A DNA stretch of 64,000 nt from Antribacter soli (GTDB lineage Bacteria > Actinomycetota > Actinomycetes > Actinomycetales > Cellulomonadaceae), in contig NZ_JAKGSG010000018.1 of assembly GCF_021568775.1 (NCBI RefSeq), positions 27,841 to 91,840 of the forward strand. Reading direction: 5' to 3'. Position 1 is the stretch's first letter. Every line of letters begins with the position of its first letter. The position numbers and the translations under genes are program-made. Positions 62,618-64,000 of the stretch are shown piece after piece. The notes under the pieces are model-generated. The model had not been told where the DNA came from. It saw nothing but the letters and a program-made list of their open reading frames with translations, and did not search any database.

Positions 62618-62763
62618 GGCGAGTGCCTCGTTCCTCGGCCCTCACCCTGCGCTGCACCCCGGCCTCGGACGACGTTGTCTGTCGTCTGAGACCTGCGTTC
62701 CGCTTCGGGCGAGTGCCTCGTTCCTCGGCCCTCACCCTGCGCTGCACTCCGGCCTCAGACGAC
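62618..62763. repeat. dispersed repeat R2, intergenic locus
   Basis: A 90-nt unit starting GGCGAGTGCCTCGTTCCTCG is followed by a second partial unit (from 62708). GTGCCTCGTTCCTCGGCCC is identical to the start of the third repeat copy in maltokinase (12246). It lies between convergent lpdA and the 62755 gene and overlaps the last codons of the latter. Confidence 0.82.
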
Positions 62764-63222
62764 AGTCCCGTCCAGCACGATCTCGCCCTGCTCGATCCTC
62801 AGGGCGCTCACCGTGAGGCCGGGGAGCTTCGCGTCCAGCAGGCGCTCCACGTCGACGGCGATGCGCGCGTCGGGCTGCACGTCGACGACGCCCGGCGGCA
62901 GACCCTGCTTCGCCACCGCCTCCTCGATCGGGGCCGCGGCGAGCGACAGGAGCTTGTGGGCGGGCAGGCCGGCGGCGTTCGCCTCGACGACCAGGGTCGC
63001 GACCCCGCGTTCGAACGACGCGACACGGACGTCCGCCCGCACGATCGGGGCGATCTTCACGGCCAGCTTGAGCGGTCCCGGCAGCGTGTCGAGACGCCGC
63101 AGGTCAGCGACCAGCCGCAGCGTGTCGCCGTCGCCGGTGAGCGAGCTGATGACGGGCGGCAGCCCTTGGCCGCCGAGCTTCGCGAGGCCCAGGGCCTCGG
63201 CGGGAGTGAGCCGGATGTGCAC
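62755..63222 (-). CDS. hypothetical soluble protein
   Basis: 155 residues, not recognised. Alternating hydrophobic pattern (DTLRLVADLRRLDTLPGPLK, GVATLVVEANAAGLPAHKLL, RIAVDVERLLDAKLPGLTVS) suggests a beta-sheet, perhaps a lipid-binding-type fold; that is a guess. No signal peptide. Leaderless: TAGGGT (minus strand, 63234-63229), 6 nt, GTG at 63222. Its 3' end reaches into repeat R2. Confidence 0.7.
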   Translation of the reverse strand: MHIRLTPAEALGLAKLGGQGLPPVISSLTGDGDTLRLVADLRRLDTLPGPLKLAVKIAPIVRADVRVASFERGVATLVVEANAAGLPAHKLLSLAAAPIEEAVAKQGLPPGVVDVQPDARIAVDVERLLDAKLPGLTVSALRIEQGEIVLDGTVV

Positions 63223-63231
63223 TACTTGACC

Positions 63232-63825
63232 CTAACGCGTGCCCGACGACGGGGGCCCACCCAGGATGGTCGTGTCGCCCTCGTACACCGCCAGCAGGGC
63301 GGGCAGCGCGTCGGCGAACGCCCCGAGCAGCGGTAGCGCGCCGAGCTCGGTGAGGCCTGCCCAGCGGACCTCAAGGCTCTCCGGGTCGGCGGCGGCGGGC
63401 TCGACGACCGCGCCCGGGGCCACCTCGGCGATCACCGTCGTGTACGACCACGCGGGGTGCTCGAGCACGTACGTGGCCAGCACCTGGATGTCCGCCGGGT
63501 CCACGGCCGCCTCCTCCGCGGCCTCGCGGAGCGCGCCCGCCACGGCGTCCTCGTGCGGGGCGAGGGCCCCGCCGGGGATGCCCCACGTGCCGCCCTGGTC
63601 CGACCAGAGGGCTCGGTGCTGGAGCACGACGGCGGCAACGCGCCCCGGGTCACCGTCTGCTGGTGCCGGTTCGCGGCGGGCGAGCAGCAGGCCGGCCGCG
63701 CCGAACAGGCCCCAGTGCCGGTGGTCGCCGCACGCGACCCAGGCGTCGCCCGCGTGGCGGTGCAGCAACGGGGGCGGGGTGTGGGAGGTGGGCGCTACCG
63801 GGGCGAGCGGGACGTCGTCGGGCAC
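63232..63825 (-). CDS. NUDIX hydrolase
   Basis: 197 residues. The full Nudix box is present: GALAPHEDAVAGALREAAEE (GX5EX7REUXEE). N-terminal 60 residues contain two short His/Trp-rich stretches (LLHRHAGDAWVACGDHRHWG). Hydrolyses a nucleoside diphosphate linked to X; substrate unknown. Leaderless: TAGGGT (minus strand, 63837-63832), 6 nt, GTG at 63825. It ends 9 nt upstream of the next minus-strand start. Confidence 0.9.
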   Translation of the reverse strand: MPDDVPLAPVAPTSHTPPPLLHRHAGDAWVACGDHRHWGLFGAAGLLLARREPAPADGDPGRVAAVVLQHRALWSDQGGTWGIPGGALAPHEDAVAGALREAAEEAAVDPADIQVLATYVLEHPAWSYTTVIAEVAPGAVVEPAAADPESLEVRWAGLTELGALPLLGAFADALPALLAVYEGDTTILGGPPSSGTR

Positions 63826-63889
63826 GGGACCACCCTACGGGGAACTGTCGCTGGAGGGCCCTGCCCCGGGTTGCTCGTCCGTACAGCGT

Positions 63890-64000
<111 letters not shown>

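Overview
The window is very GC-rich, densely coded DNA from a high-GC Gram-positive actinobacterium. Gene content and order suggest Micrococcales, with Cellulomonadaceae or Promicromonosporaceae the most likely families. That placement is an inference from family content, not from a marker-gene tree. The right end runs into an 80-base G-rich homopolymer that looks like a low-quality contig terminus. I see no rRNA, tRNA, CRISPR array, transposase or prophage gene.

Layout. 1-5.0 kb: a DivIVA-like coiled-coil protein (partial), a membrane protein with a long repetitive Pro/Ala/Gly tail coupled to a lipoprotein, and a thioredoxin-fold/TPR protein. 5.2-20.2 kb: alpha-glucan metabolism. glgB, maltokinase, treS and glgE lie on the minus strand and glgP on the plus strand, giving the trehalose to maltose-1-phosphate to glucan (GlgE) route plus phosphorolysis. 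A LacI-type regulator and a sugar ABC importer are inserted among them. 20.4-24.5 kb: an MHYT membrane sensor, a small SH3-like protein, a 7Fe ferredoxin, dapC and citrate synthase. 24.7-30.2 kb: a transglycosylase-like protein, divergent dapD/dapE, a LOG-family protein, a FolP2-type dihydropteroate synthase homologue and a DUF3117 protein. 30.2-34.7 kb: an O-methyltransferase, then SigE, anti-sigma factor, HtrA and TatB, the envelope-stress module. 34.8-41.1 kb: trpS, a 2'-5' RNA ligase-like protein, a YihY protein and sdhCDAB. 41.2-43.7 kb: a mannose-1-phosphate guanylyltransferase and an M20 amidohydrolase. 43.9-54.1 kb: nucleoside uptake and salvage (BMP lipoprotein, ABC ATPase, two permeases, cdd, deoA, add, deoC) with a C39-like protein and a small acidic protein embedded. 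54.2-63.8 kb, mostly minus strand: a 902-residue pyruvyltransferase/GT8 fusion, an iron-box-controlled siderophore-interacting protein, a phosphohexomutase, a purine nucleoside phosphorylase, an Lpd-like flavoprotein (plus strand) and a NUDIX hydrolase.

From memory, several blocks match the gene order around mycobacterial Rv1177-Rv1224 and Rv3303c-Rv3336c. Most of the window is therefore conserved actinobacterial core. The less ordinary signals are: (i) two families of short dispersed repeats, one of which has expanded in frame inside the maltokinase gene and one of which appears to supply the start region of a methyltransferase; (ii) a large set of apparently leaderless genes with a TANNNT box 6-7 nt before the start codon, including a mirror-symmetric dapD/dapE promoter pair; (iii) three CRP/GlxR-like palindromes, in front of gltA, between sdhC and manC, and in front of the MHYT gene; (iv) the large fused pyruvyltransferase-glycosyltransferase; and (v) related hairpins placed between convergent genes.
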